Of a DNA stretch of 64,000 bases, positions 34,561 to 45,884 are shown in pieces. Position 1 is the stretch's first letter. Every line of letters begins with the position of its first letter. Position numbers and translations under genes: made by a program. The DNA lies in assembly GCA_037176705.1 (NCBI GenBank), contig CM073886.1, positions 5,456,001 to 5,520,000 on the forward strand, written 5' to 3'. A model generated the notes under the pieces. It was not told where the DNA came from and made no database searches. It worked only from the letters and a program-made list of their open reading frames with translations. The stretch is from Molossus alvarezi. Its lineage: Eukaryota > Chordata > Mammalia > Chiroptera > Molossidae.

Positions 34561-34729
34561 AATATTCGTCTCATGGGGTCATGGTGATGTCAAAGAGGTC
34601 CCGTACATGCAGAACGTGGTGCTGTGTCTGTCCCTCTGTCCAGCACGGTGGTCTGCCTTCTGCAGGTCTCGGTCAGGGGCTTGCTTGACAGAATGACTTC
34701 AACTGAGAAGAGGAAAACTAACTTCGGTT

Positions 34730-34850
34730 AAGTCACACCATTGCGTTCCCACGATAACCCCGTGAAAATGGTATTATTATCCTCGTTTTACAGAGGACGG
34801 TGAGACACGGAAGGGTTTCTAGTTAGCCCACTTGGACACAGTCTGTCGCT
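34730..34850 (-). mobile_element. MIR SINE, minus strand
   Basis: 'cacgataaccccgtgaaaat', 'ggtattattatcctcgtttt' and 'acagaggacggtgagacacg' match MIR in reverse. Confidence 0.75.
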
Positions 34851-35010
34851 GCCCGGGCGGCAGTGAAGCCTCTCTGGCCCACAGCGCCTGCAGCCCGGGG
34901 CCCGCCCGGGGGCCGCCGGCCTCCCCGGCACCCAGCCCGCCCTCCCAGCTCCGGGCCTGTGCTTTCAGAGGAGGGCCGCCTCTGCCGCCCGCCGCTCCCG
35001 CACTCGGATG
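34851..35010. promoter_or_regulatory. Small CpG-rich patch
   Basis: About 160 bp with very high G+C and many CpG ('gcccgcccgggggccgccgg', 'ctgccgcccgccgctcccgc'). Too short to call a standard CpG island and no TATA or exon is visible beside it. It lies directly before the homeobox-site cluster at 35011-35080. Confidence 0.35.
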
Positions 35011-35898
35011 TCATTAGCGCAGTTCTAATTGAACCTGCATTCACTAGCCCCAGCTTGGCAATTAATCAAGCTTCTCCCGGGCTCAGAGCCTACGTTCACT
35101 TCCTCTCACTGCGCGAGAGGGAAGGAAAGCAAACCTCAGCCCTCATTCTCAGGGCAATGTACCTGCTCTTACGCTGGCTCCCCACCTCCCTGTGTTCCCA
35201 GGACACTGTGCACTTAGTTATTTCTGGAGGAGCCTGAGACTCGGGCGCGCCCCGGACTCCTGGCCTCGTTAGAATTCTTCGAATTGCCTGCTTCCAGCCT
35301 GTCGCCTACAAGTCACGCTGGCCTCTGCCTCCCGCCCCCCGAGTCTCAAGGCACCTCGTTTATTTTTTCCTTAATGTAACATTTATTGCCATTTTTTCCG
35401 TTCTCTGACTAAAGAAGGAATGTGTTCATTGCAGAAAAATTAGAAAATGTGAAGTCACCACAGGAATAAAACTTAACCATAATGCCACCAGCCAGAAATA
35501 GGCAGTGCTAATCTACGGAGATACGAGAGATCCTCGACTTTTTAAAATACGGCTTTTGTGCAAATTGCATATTATATGTCAAAGTGCCTAATTCAGAATC
35601 CAAAATGCAAGTGGAAGCGGGCGGGGCCCCTGCACCCCGCAGCCCCGGGCCATCCTGGCGGTGGGGAAGGCCACCCTGCCACTGTGCCCGCAGCCCGCGG
35701 CCGAGAGGCCCGCACACGGCCAGGGCAGCTCCCGAAAACTTACACGCGGGGACACGTGGGGATCAGCAGTGTCAGAATCTTGTGACTTTTCAAAACGGGC
35801 TAGAGATGTGAATTTTTAAATAAAATCACCCAATTTTGCAATGCCGGCAACTAATTCAATTATTAAAGCCCCCTGTGCAAAACAAGCAGGCCTAACCT
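35011..35898. other. Mostly unique; candidate conserved element and old LINE trace
   Basis: 35011-35080 is AT-core sequence rich in TAATT motifs (see findings). 35360-35520 contains 'ttcattgcagaaaaattaga' and 'cttaaccataatgccaccag', an ancient LINE 3'UTR phrase. 35620-35760 is GC-rich. No gene. Confidence 0.4.
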
Positions 35899-36052
35899 GG
35901 ACTGTGGGGTGTCGATCTGGACGGTGGGGTGTCGATCTGGACGGTGGGGTGTCAATCTGGACGGTGGGGTGTCGATCTGGACTGTGGGGTGTCGATCTGG
36001 ACGGTGGGGTGTCGATCTGGACGGTGGGGTGTTGATCTGGATGGTGGGGTGT
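35899..36052. repeat. Minisatellite, 20-bp unit, about 7.7 copies
   Basis: Unit 'ggacggtggggtgtcgatct' repeated head to tail, with single-base variants (ggactg, gtcaat, gttgat). Open frames through it read WTVGCRSG-like peptides because 60 nt gives a 20-residue cycle. I regard these as non-coding. Confidence 0.97.
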
Positions 36053-37059
36053 AGGTGCAGGAGAGGCTTTCCGGTCATCCGGGGCCTTCCCGCCCTGGCC
36101 ACCCTGCTCCCCGTGCGGCTGGGAGCTCTTGCCTGGGCAGGGAGCCTCTGACTGTCCTGTGCTGCGGCAGTGGAGGGTGGGGCCCCGTCAGCCAAGGGCC
36201 CAGGCATCCCTGCCAGCAAGATAATGAGGGAAGACTGCCCTCCCCCCTTCCCTGGCAGTTTATCCTTCTCCGACATACGGGTCATCAGCATATTCCTTCC
36301 GACCAAGTGCTGCTCTTTAAAAGGAATTTTGAACGCAGTGTTCAGTCACAGTTGAGCCTCCAGAGATGCTCTGATTGATGCCTCAGGTGCGTGATTCGGT
36401 GGGATAGTTAAGGTTGGGGGCTGCCCATCCACCAGCCCAGGCTGCCAGTTAGGGGAGGGAAGGGTCAGCAGGGCCTGAGTTAAGGGAGAAGCTCAAAGCC
36501 ATTTTCCCAGTTGTCCCGGCTGGGGGACAACTGATGTGTTCTTTTCTTTGAGGGCACTTCATCTCTGTGATTATTTCATTAAGCTGTGTTCTACCCACTG
36601 GACTGGAGCTACATGGGAATAACAAACGAGTCTGCTTTCATTCCCTGGTATGTCTCTGGTGCGCCGTGGAGGCTCTGGTACATAGTGGGTGCCCAGTGAA
36701 CACCACTGAGTGAATGGAGGAGGCACAGTGTCCATACCGTCAATACCTCCTACCCTTGGCCCAGGCGGAGACCCTCTGCAGAACCCCCATCCATATGAGA
36801 TTTGTAGCCACCAGAAGTTAAGATGTTTATTATGTTTAGCTCTCTAGCAATAGAAATCCTTGTAATATGTGAGCCTACTGCTTCTCCTAGAGAGCCAACT
36901 TCCAAAGATATTTCTAGCAAAATATTAGGTACAAAAGTAAGGAGCTCTATAAATACTCTTTCAATATTGTTATCTATATGTGTCTGTGTATACTACTTAA
37001 TATTTCAAAATCTTGTCTTTCATATAACCACATATTATAACTATCTTCTTGGGATAATA
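36053..37059. other. Unique sequence
   Basis: No gene or confident repeat. 36640-36720 ('tacatagtgggtgcccagtg', 'aacaccactgagtgaatgga') looks like a worn L2 3' end. Confidence 0.4.
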
Positions 37060-37650
37060 AATATTTTTCTGTAAAATTATTTTTAACAACCACATAGAAC
37101 TACATTGCATGGATGTACTGTAATTATATTTTCTATTGATGAGCATTAAGAGTGTTTCCACCCTGGCCAGTCTGGCTCAGTGGTTAGAGTGTCGGCCCAT
37201 GGGACAGGGAGTCTCAAGTTCGGTTCCTGCTAAGGGCATGTGCCTCGGTTGCAGTTTGTCCCTAGCCCTGGTTGGGGTTGTGTGGGTGGCAACCAGTCGA
37301 TGTGTCTCTCTCACATTAATGTTTCTCTCTCTCTCTTCCTTCCTCTCTCCCTCCTGCTGTATCTGAGGATAAATGCAAAAATGTCCTTGGGTGAGGATAA
37401 AACAAAAGAATGTTTCCAATTCTTTGATATTATAAATACATTGGGGGTAAACATCATTGAACAGAAAAGCTTGCCTATAGCTCTGATTGTTTTATTTTTA
37501 TTATAAATTTATTTATTTATATTATTTTATGTTAAACTACCTGGTCAAATGGTATGCTAATTGTGATACACAAGTTACCCTACCTAAATTTTGTACCAAA
37601 TTTCCACATACTGTTTATGAGTGTTCATTTCCCACCCCCTCCTGCACAGT
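37060..37650 (-). mobile_element. Old L1 ORF2/3' fragment, antisense, split by a SINE
   Basis: On + it reads 'ctacattgcatggatgtact', 'ttctattgatgagcattaag', (SINE), 'tttccaattctttgatatta', 'aactacctggtcaaatggta' and 'ttttgtaccaaatttccaca', the course of an old L1 in reverse. Confidence 0.7.
37161..37405 (+). mobile_element. Bat SINE (long-tail subfamily) in old L1
   Basis: 'ccctggccagtctggctcag' head, B box 'agttcggttcc', tail 'gtccttgggtgaggataaaa'. TSD 'aagagtgtttcca' / 'aagaatgtttcca' at 37148-37160 and 37406-37418. Confidence 0.94.
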
Positions 37651-38031
37651 AGATTTAAAGCTAGATTATGGGGCAAGACACCTAAACACTCATCTGAGGT
37701 ATCAATGAAAGCATCGCATGTCACTGAACATTGTATTCACCAAAATCCCTCTCAAAGAAAGTTTCTGATGCAGTTGAAAAAATATGCTGAGACATTTGTA
37801 GGGGCCCCTCAAGAGACTTATTCGAGGTGCAAATTGATGGTCATTAAACTACTCTCTGAGGAGGGTGGGTCCAATAACAAGAGGGTGTTATTTTTCTTAA
37901 TGGAGCATGCAAGTCCAGGGCCAGAGCTGAATTGTTGGGGCCTGGTCAGAGAGGGTGAAGACTACTATAAACAGCATTCCTTTGCCACTCTTCGCCAACA
38001 GCACTCAGCCATGCCTCTTTTTAACCACTGA
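37621..38031 (+). pseudogene. Unrecognised 136-codon open frame, possible processed pseudogene
   Basis: The frame starts at the edge of the old L1 fragment and ends at 'ttaaccactga'. It contains 'FLMQLKKYAETFVGAPQETY' and 'LMVIKLLSEEGGSNNKRVLF'. I do not recognise a family. An AT-rich stretch with an 'aataaatgcagatg' near 38586 follows about 550 bp later, as a 3'UTR would. No introns, TSD or poly(A) confirmed. Chance open frame is the main alternative. Confidence 0.15.
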
Positions 38032-38603
38032 ACAAGCAACTGTTTAATGAACATGGGTTTTAGTCACGTAGAGTATTTTGCATTAACTGGAAGGATATTG
38101 GTGGTGAACTTGTAACTGATAAAAGCAAGCTGAAGAACAGTATCTTTTGTATTTCCCACTTTTTAAAAGGGAACTTACATAAGCACTTATATGTTTCCAT
38201 ATGTTTATATAAGCAAAGGAAAATATGGAATATATAACCTTTTAACAATGCCTATTAGGAATATTAGTCTATAGAGGAGAAGATAAGATTATTAATTATA
38301 CTTTAAATGCTTGAATTGCATCTATTGTTTGAATTGTTTCAACAGGCACATACAACTTGTACAATTTAAGTATTTAATTTTTTTAAATTAGATTTGAAGA
38401 TTATAGCATGCTCAGAAAAGGCCACCTCTAAGACCATCTCTGACTAGATATTATCTTTGAAAATCTTTGCTTAAAAAATTGACAGGGTAAATATTGATGA
38501 TACGGGAATTATAATAGGTTTTTGTTTTGTTTTTGTTTTTTTGCCCTTGGCCATATAGGATTATATGTAGTATCTTGCTTTTAAATAAATGCAGATGTTG
38601 TTT
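38032..38603. other. AT-rich unique sequence
   Basis: No repeat recognised. Has a T/G run at 38518-38545. May be the 3' part of a processed sequence starting near 37650, or simply intergenic DNA. Confidence 0.35.
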
Positions 38604-38618
38604 TAAAATAGAAATTCT

Positions 38619-38840
38619 GTCTGGTCAGTGTGGCTCAGTGGATTGAGCGTTGTCCCCTGGACTGAGAGGTCCTGGTTCCATTCCCGGTCAGGGCACGTGC
38701 CTGGGTTGCAGGCTCAATCCCTAGCAGGGGGTGTGCAGGAGGAAGCTGATTAATGTATCTCTCTCACATCAATGTTTCTATTTCTTTCTCCCTTCCTTGT
38801 TCTCTCAAAATAATCAATAAAAACATATTTTTTAAAAAAA
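38619..38840 (+). mobile_element. Bat SINE (short-tail subfamily)
   Basis: 'gtctggtcagtgtggctcag' head, 'ggttccattcccggtcaggg' B-box region, 'aatccctagcagggggtgtg', A/T tail. Perfect 15-bp TSD 'taaaatagaaattct' at 38604-38618 and 38841-38855. Confidence 0.95.
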
Positions 38841-38949
38841 TAAAATAGAAATTCTTTATCATAATAAGGAACTATATTCCAAGTTTACCTGTAGTTGTTA
38901 AGAAAAAATGAATATTAATGATTATCAAATTCTTAAATAAAATCTAAAC

Positions 38950-40150
38950 AACTGATCATTTAGCTTCCCTCTTTGTACTTATTGATGCAATCAAAATGAG
39001 TTAATACCTTTCCTGATATTGAGCCACCCTTGTATTACAAAACTAAGCTTGATTGGGTCATGTTTTATTGTACTTTTAGCATAATGTTCAAATCAATTTT
39101 AATAGAATCAATTTGATGATAACTTTATTTAGGACTTTTACATTAATATCCATAAGGAAGTTTAGTTAGTAATATTCTTTTTGTGATTTTTCATCAGATT
39201 TTGCTATCAGTTATGCTAGCTTCGTAGAACAGTTCGAGCATCTTTTCTTCCTTTGCCTATTCTGCCCATTCACGTAGTCCAGAAACGACTCGCTAGTGTG
39301 TTTACAAGAACTCGTCCATGAAACTGTCTGAGCCTGGGGTCTTTTGGAGAAGAGGGGTTTTTCGTGTTTGCTTACTACTTCTGCTATTTCTTTCTTTCAG
39401 GGCTACTGGTCCATCTACCTCTTCCCCTTCTTTCTTTAGTCAGTTTTATTCATTTGTATTTTCATCAAAAAGAATCCATTTCATCCAGATTTTCAAATTC
39501 ATTTGCATTGTATTGTAGTATATCCTTTGATGATTCTTTAAAAGTATTCTCTAATTCCATATTTCCGATTCCCTTCTCATTCTGAATTTTGCTAATTTTC
39601 TTAGATTTCCCAGAGGTTGGTCTAATCATTGGTCTCTTTAAAGAACCAGGCCTTGGATGTAGCTATTCATTTTTTTTTTAATCCTCACCCGAGGACATTT
39701 TTGCATCTATCTTCAGATAAAGAGGGAGGAAGAGAGGGGGTGAGAGAGAGAGAAACATCGATGTGAGAGAGACACATCGAGTGGCTGCCACCCACACGAC
39801 CCCAACTGGAGCCGGGGACAAACTGCAACCAAGGTACCTGCCCCTAGCAGGAACCGAACCAGCTGGTCCGCAGGCCGACGCTCTCACCACTGAGAAAACC
39901 AGCCAGGGCTAGCTATTCATTGTTGCTTGGTCTTGAGTCTCTAGTCCAATTTATGATTGCTCTTTTTTCAATGTGCTCCCTACTCTTTCCTTGTGTTGAT
40001 TTTGTTGACCTTCTATTCCTAATTCTTGAGGTCAGTGCTCATGTGCTTTCACTTTTTCTTGTTTAATGACTAAAGCATTTAAGACAATTATTTTTCCTGA
40101 ATCCAGCTTTTGTTTATCTCATAAAATCAAAGATGTTGCCTTTCATTTCC
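38950..40150 (-). mobile_element. Old L1 ORF2 (RT region), antisense, split by a SINE
   Basis: On + reads 'aagcttgattgggtcatgtt', 'ttatttaggacttttacatt', 'gtttacaagaactcgtccat', 'ttggtctctttaaagaacca' and then, after the SINE, 'gctattcattgttgcttggt', 'cttgaggtcagtgctcatgt'. This is L1M-type ORF2 in reverse with many stops. Confidence 0.75.
39672..39909 (-). mobile_element. Bat SINE (long-tail subfamily), minus strand
   Basis: Reverse of the long-tail form: T-run, 'aatcctcacccgaggacatt', GA-rich tract, 'ggtacctgcccctagcagga', and head 'aaccagccagggc'. TSD 'tagctattcatt' at 39660-39671 and 39910-39921. Confidence 0.95.
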
Positions 40151-40914
40151 ACTCTTTTTGAAACGGTTTGTAGCCACAGCTAAGCTTTTAGGAGAGAGTT
40201 ATAAAAAACAAAAACCTATTTCAGAGATTATTTTACATTAAGAATAGGTTTTTAATACAAAACCAAAATCTTCCAGAATGTTACCATCTTTCCAATCACT
40301 GGTGTATATGGTTACTTCTTGCTTTTCCTTTCAAAAAAGTCATATTCTCTATTGTATCTTAAAAGCCACTTCCTTTGCCAGATACTGTGCGTGTGGTTAT
40401 TAGGACCCCTTGTTACTCTTCAGGGCTATAAACTTCCGAGGTCTTACAGTAACTTTCATGAACACGGAGACTGTTTGACAGGCACATATTAGGATATTCT
40501 ATCGGGGTCTCCTTTAGGTGAGATGGAACGCGGAACTAAGACAAAGGTTTCATACATGCTTTGCTTTTATCTCCTTGAAACAGCCACCCCTCATCAAGCT
40601 TGAAGACAAAGGAGTCAAGAAAAGGTCGCTCATGCCCTCCTGTCCCGGACCTGCCCCCTCCCCAGCATCCCAACACGGACAACGGTTCCATCCTTAGCCC
40701 ACTGGAAGAACCACGTCGCTTTGTCAGAGCCTGGCTTTCTTCACCCTGAAGTGCACAGGTGGCCCGGGCTGGGGAGACTGTGGGGTTAGCCCGAGCCGTG
40801 CGCAGGACGCCCCTAGCGCAGAGCCTGCACGTCAGTGGGAGCTAACCCCGCTCCTTTCCAAACACGCACCCCAACCCGAGGGGACCGCAGTGCCTGCTCC
40901 TCCTCTGCAGTTTT
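40151..40914. other. Unique sequence
   Basis: No gene or repeat recognised. Composition changes from AT-rich to GC-rich at about 40600. Confidence 0.4.
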
Positions 40915-41160
40915 ACAAAAGCAATTAAAGCTCACCTTGATCCATCGTCCTTGAAGCCTGAGTCACCCGATGGAGAGAGGAGGCCGGTTCCCTTGCGCCC
41001 ATTGGGTCCTGCTTATTATGCCACGGAGGCCGCTCAGACTCATTACCGCTGCGGAGACAGGCCCCCGGGGCTGAAGCGGAGCCGGTAATTACTAACAGAG
41101 CCCTAATAGGTATGGACTCAATGGCGATGAGTCAATCAGGAGCGCATTTGTGTCTAAGCC
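40915..41160. promoter_or_regulatory. Candidate conserved non-coding element
   Basis: Non-repetitive stretch with clustered homeodomain-type cores: 'caattaaag' 40922, 'ggtaattactaa' 41084-41095, 'ccctaataggta' 41101, and a PBX-type 'gtcaatca' 41131-41138, flanked by CpG-containing sequence. Conservation cannot be tested here, so this is a suggestion from composition only. Confidence 0.3.
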
Positions 41161-42917
41161 GGTCCAGTCCTCGGGGGCACCAGAGACTGCTAATGAGGGC
41201 CCCCTCCTGAGGCCTGACCACCAGCTCCGCCCTGGAGAGCCCTGTGGCTGCCGGACTTGACACCTGCTCCTGCCTGGACTGCCCAACAGCTCAGTTCGGG
41301 GAGCTGGGGCTCTGCCCGACGGCCGCCAGCACAGGCGCCCGCTCCAGAGCGCCGCCTGTAGGGTGACCTCTGGCCGCTCGCCTGCCTCTGCGCCCTTCCT
41401 CCTGCGGCTCCTGCTCTGCCAGACTGCGCCCCCATCCTGGTCCAGCGCCATCCATCGGAAGGCCAGCGTGGCCTCAAGAGCCAGCCACCCCTCACCAGTC
41501 CCGGGAGCCACTGCTTTGCGGTGACGCGGCTTCACTGCTGAGCGCACACATGCGATTTCACCCACAGACTGGGGCGGAGAAACGGAGCTTTCTGGGTGAT
41601 TCCATAGCTGATCGATCCCCCGTCTCCTGTGGTGGTGAAACGCAATCTCAGCAATCCAGAGAGCCCCCCCTTGTTTCCTGGGTGGGGCACCTACATTCTG
41701 GGGGCAGAAGGGCCAAGTGCGGGTGGATCTGGTCCTTGGTCAGAGGCCTCTGCCCACGCTGGCGCCTGCCCCCACCCCCTCCTGTCCGGCGTCCCCACTG
41801 TCCACATGGAGCCCCGCTGAGGGCTGCCCATTCTCTGGCAGTCACACTGCTCAGTCCTTCAGCTGGTCCGGACCCTCCTCCCCAAAGAGCCCCCCCTCCC
41901 GCTGTGCCTCGGAGGCCACTGCTCAGTGATGGGGGACAGAGTCCTTGGTTAAGATCCAAAATAAAGTGAGAAGGGTGGGTGGTTCGGACTGGGCCAGGCG
42001 CCCACAGGGAAGACCCTCACCGTTGGGAGCACCTGTAAGTACAAGTTAGGGCGCAGCTGGTGCTCCCGGGAGGCGTGAGACGGCTCGGTGTCGGGAGGGC
42101 CTGTGAAGCAGGGAACACCAACCACCGCCTCCCAGCGGCGACAGCGGGTCCTGTGTGATGGTCTGTGGATACGGCACCGTTGCCACGGCCCCACAGGCTG
42201 CCCCAGAGGCCTCGCGGGAGCTGGTGAGGGCTTCGGACCTCGGCTGACCCGGGTCCTGGCACGGTGCGTGGACAGACCACTCAAGGTCTGTCAGCGAGGA
42301 TGGGGCTCACCTCGGGCAGCAGATCTCCCCGTCCTGGGGGACTGAGCGCACACCAGCATCTTTGCTCACGGGCAGGACATGCTCACCTGGTCCATGAAGT
42401 GGTGCATGAGGGGGTCAGAAAGCAGCAAGCCCCCCCCTCCAGTCTAGGCACACAGGAACTCTCTTGTTAGATGCATATACTGCATCTCCCTCGATTCCCT
42501 GAACAGGGACACAGCTGCGCTATCTAGATCCAGCGGAGTTGCCGCCGGCAGGCCATGGACCAGGCCAACATGCAGCCTGTGTGGCCGCCTCGGGCAGCCC
42601 TCAGCCATGTCACCCCTTGGCAGCCTGAGTGATGGGCTCACTCGGCTTGTGGGTCTTTAGTGCTCACATTGTGATATGGTCACACACCCCGCCCCCAGAC
42701 AGCAAATCCCAGACACAGGCAGTAAGATATGAAGGAATGGGTTGCCAAGTTGGGTACAATTAGTGGGAATTATGCCCACTGTGGGATCCCAGAGCTGAGC
42801 TGCAGCCGTATCTCTCACTTTCATTTGGTCCTAAATGAGATAACAAAGGCTGAACGGCAGGGACTGAGGCGCAGCAGGTGCTCAGCTCCGGCCAGCTGGG
42901 CAGCAGTGGCAGGAGGC
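41161..42917. other. GC-rich unique sequence, no supported gene
   Basis: Frames of up to 157 codons (41092-41565 on -, 41550-41969 on +) overlap in antisense and lack domains. No splice-consistent exon chain seen. Confidence 0.4.
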
Positions 42918-43095
42918 ATCGAGGCATGAACTCTGGAGTCAGATTCCTTTTGACCCAATTACTTGGTGTCTCTGTGGCTCAGTGTCGCCCCCTCCAATGG
43001 GAATAAGGACAGGCACAGCCCCACTGGACCATGGTGGACAGCACTTAGTTCATAGAGGCGTTCAATAGTGCTGGTTAGTTCCATTAAGCTGACAA
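42918..43095 (+). mobile_element. MIR SINE
   Basis: 'gaactctggagtcagattcc', 'acccaattacttggtgtctc', 'gtggctcagtgtcgccccct', 'ggacagcacttagttcatag' and 'gcgttcaatagtgctggtta' give the whole MIR course. Confidence 0.85.
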
Positions 43096-43269
43096 TGACA
43101 GTATGGTGACAACGATGGCCTTGGGAACCCGCCTTGCTGTTCCCTTTTTCCCCTTCCTTTGAGCCCCACTTGCCCTGAAAACCCCAACCCTCTGCCCCGA
43201 TGCCGAGGAGACGTTTCCTACTTGTTCGGACAGGCTCTGCAGGGGATCAGAGGTGGACACACCTCTTTA

Positions 43270-43697
43270 ACACTCCTCCCTCTGCGAGTGGGTCTGCTCG
43301 GAGTGACCTGCCTGGCCAGTAGGATCCCCAGAGTGATGCTCTGGGACTTCCAAGGTTAGGTCAGAAGCTTTCACCTGCTTGCACCCTGTGCAATGCACAC
43401 TCTTGAGGTGCCCTTCTCAGAATCGGCCGCCATGCTGCGAGAAGCCTACGCCGAGCTTCCGCTGCCCACCAGCATCCGCTGCCAGCCGTGTGCGTGGGCC
43501 ACGTTGGACGTCCGACCCAGGCGAGCCTTCAGAGGACTACACTCAGCTGCCATCTCCCCGCACGGGAGATGGTGAGTAAGGAGAACCCATCTGAGTTCAA
43601 TGAACCCACAGAACCATGAGACATAACAATAAATTGTTGTTTCAAGCCACCGAGCTCTGGGGTGGTTTGTTACAGCAGAAACAGCCGGGACAGGGTC
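43270..43697 (+). mobile_element. MLT1-type LTR (ERVL-MaLR), nearly complete
   Basis: Wording in order: 'gggacttccaaggttaggtc', 'ggccgccatgctgcgagaag', 'gtgggccacgttggacgtcc', 'agccttcagaggactacact', 'acagaaccatgagacataac', 'aataaattgttgtttcaagc' (polyadenylation signal AATAAA) and 'gtggtttgttacagcagaaa'. A solo LTR with no internal retroviral sequence beside it. Confidence 0.8.
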
Positions 43698-44714
43698 CAA
43701 CCAAACCAGGTCATCCTCCCAGCTGTCCTCGCACTGTGCTGTCCTGCTGACCCTTCACCCTCCCACCTGCCCTCCCTCTGCGTCACTGCCTCCCCTGCGA
43801 CAGATCTCGCTCTGCCTGCAGGAAAGGAGGGGGAGGTGCGCTCAGAATACGGAGGGGTCCGCACTGCAAGTCTCCCAGCGACCCAGGAGCCAGGCCCACA
43901 GGGAGCGGCTGCCACGAAGCTAACAGGGGAGCCTGCAAGGAAGGCAGAACTCAGACCCTCACCCTTCTTGACGCTCACAGGCTCCCAAACAAAGCGACTC
44001 CGACGGAAGCTGGAGGAGAATGAGGAAGGCGGACGGAAGTGGGCAGAGCTCAGGCAGGGACGCACGGGCACGTGGTGGCGGCTTGGAGGGGCAGAGAGCA
44101 GGGAGATGGAGCGAGAGGGAGCCAGACACGGGGGAGGTGGCAGGTCAGCCGTGATAAGCAGGGAGACGTCACCCCAGTCCGTGGAAGCTGCAGACGGACA
44201 TTAGGGGCAGACTAGACTCAAACTCCATTCAGGGAGACTCTGAATGTCCCCCATCTTAGCGTCCAGAGCCTGTTCAACTTCAGCATCCCCCAGAAAATAG
44301 CCGTGGTTGCAGCACAGGTTGGCATAGCAACCGATGATAGGACTTTCTCCACCATAATTTTATTTTCAACAGCTCTGGATGGTGGAGCGGGTCCTACGTG
44401 TGTGCGGACAGGCACAGGGTGCTAGACGGTGGGAAGTGGGTCAGAAGGTCAACCTCCTGACTGAGGACTGAACAGTTTCAAGAGGCAGTTTCTTTGGGGA
44501 GACCGAGACCCCCTAAGCAGTGCTTTCCAGCCTGACAGTCACTGCTTATCTGATGCAGCCAGACCAAGCGAAGCAGCTCCCTCTGGTAACCCGCAAAACC
44601 CGTGGTGAGAAAGGGCACCCCCGGGCCTGCAGAGGCAGCTGATGCCCTCTGGCTGAGGGTACGCAGTGGGCTCTGCTGTATACCGAGCCCAGGCAGTCCG
44701 TGCACACCAGTTCC
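43698..44714. other. Unique sequence
   Basis: A 180-codon + frame at 43662-44204 is GC-rich, starts in the LTR and has no domain, so it is not called. Otherwise nothing recognised. Confidence 0.4.
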
Positions 44715-44860
44715 CCACCGACTAGCTTCATGACGTCAGCAAATTAGTTTGCTGTGCCTCAGTTTCCCTATCTGTCAAATGGAACCTAACTCAAGGTTGT
44801 CACGAAGACTGAATAAGGAGTGAATCGGGAGTGTTGAAGGGTGTGTAGCACACCGTGTGT
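44715..44860 (+). mobile_element. MIR SINE
   Basis: 'agtttgctgtgcctcagttt', 'ccctatctgtcaaatggaac' and 'caaggttgtcacgaagactg' are the MIR 3' half. Confidence 0.8.
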
Positions 44861-45119
44861 TCAGGAAACAGAAGCCAGTGGTAGCTCTTTGAAAGGTGCC
44901 TCCTGGCAGCCTGTCACCAGGACCCGGCTCGTCCGCGTTGTCCCTGCCTGAGCAGGCTGCGGGCGCAAAGCCCACACCGCCGTCACCGCTCCACCTCAGC
45001 CAAAGAAACGTGCTCTCGGGGTCCAGTGGGGTCACGACCTCTGCATGTAACCTGCCCAAACACAGTGAGGGAGCTCACTGAGCCGGGATTTGTGGGGGGC
45101 TCCGCAGCACGACAAATGG

Positions 45120-45260
45120 TCCTTCCTGGAGGAACACGTGAGACCTGGCACCTCACAGTTGTCCTTGGGCTCCAGGGTCTTCAAACCGGGGGGTCCCCTC
45201 AACCCTCAGAACGTGAGAAATAAGAAATTGCTGTTTTAAGCCACAAAGTTCTAAGGCGCC
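45120..45260 (+). mobile_element. Old LTR 3' end
   Basis: 'cagaacgtgagaaataagaa' and 'attgctgttttaagccacaa' form the typical terminal part of MLT1-like or related LTRs. The 5' boundary is unclear, perhaps near 44960. Confidence 0.5.
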
Positions 45261-45884
45261 TCCTTCCTCAGGACCAGATAACCGACGGGACACACAGCGC
45301 TCTCCAGGTGGCGTCCACGGAGCCACCGCTCACCTGTGTCCCCAGGCGATTCTAACACAGGGCTTCCCTCAGTGTCCCCACCCTCCCCTCTCCGCCTCTC
45401 CCAACCCAGCTCTTCCTAATCGAGAGTCGGGGAAGAGGCTGGGAGCTGAGGAACCGAACATACGAATGCACAACGACCAGACTACACGTAAACGTAAGAC
45501 TCTGACCTGCTATGTGGCTTGGACTCTGACCCGATAGCCATCGGCCCAGTGACCAGGGCCTGACTGATAACCTCCCTTGTTCCGCCCGCTTCCAGGTCAG
45601 GACCAAGCGGGGAAAGAACACTCTCTCCTGACCCATGCGGGATGCCCAGCGCCCCTCCCCAGGCTGCAGTCAGGGTACGCCTGGCCTCTCCCTTTTCTTC
45701 ACCCTCAAGCTTCCCCCTCCCCATACGCCCTGAGTCTCTGCCAAACACAAGTGACAGTGGCATCTGTCATGCTAGGGCAGTTCTGCATAGATGCCCTGTG
45801 TTCACCCTCCTGGGGGCCTTCATTGATTTCCATACATTTCATAGTCTTAATAAGAACAAGTGATTCTTATCATTGGAGAGTTTG
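45261..45884. other. Unique sequence
   Basis: No gene or repeat recognised. Confidence 0.4.

Noticed and set aside
34851..35010. CpG-island promoter of a gene
   Set aside because: Only about 160 bp, with no exon, TATA or transcript-like frame beside it. Kept as a low-confidence regulatory patch only.
43270..43697. Part of a provirus
   Set aside because: Only an LTR-like unit is seen. No gag, pol or env sequence or second LTR lies nearby, so it is a solo LTR fossil.
43662..44204. 180-codon + frame
   Set aside because: Starts within an MLT1-type LTR and continues into GC-rich unique DNA. No domain.
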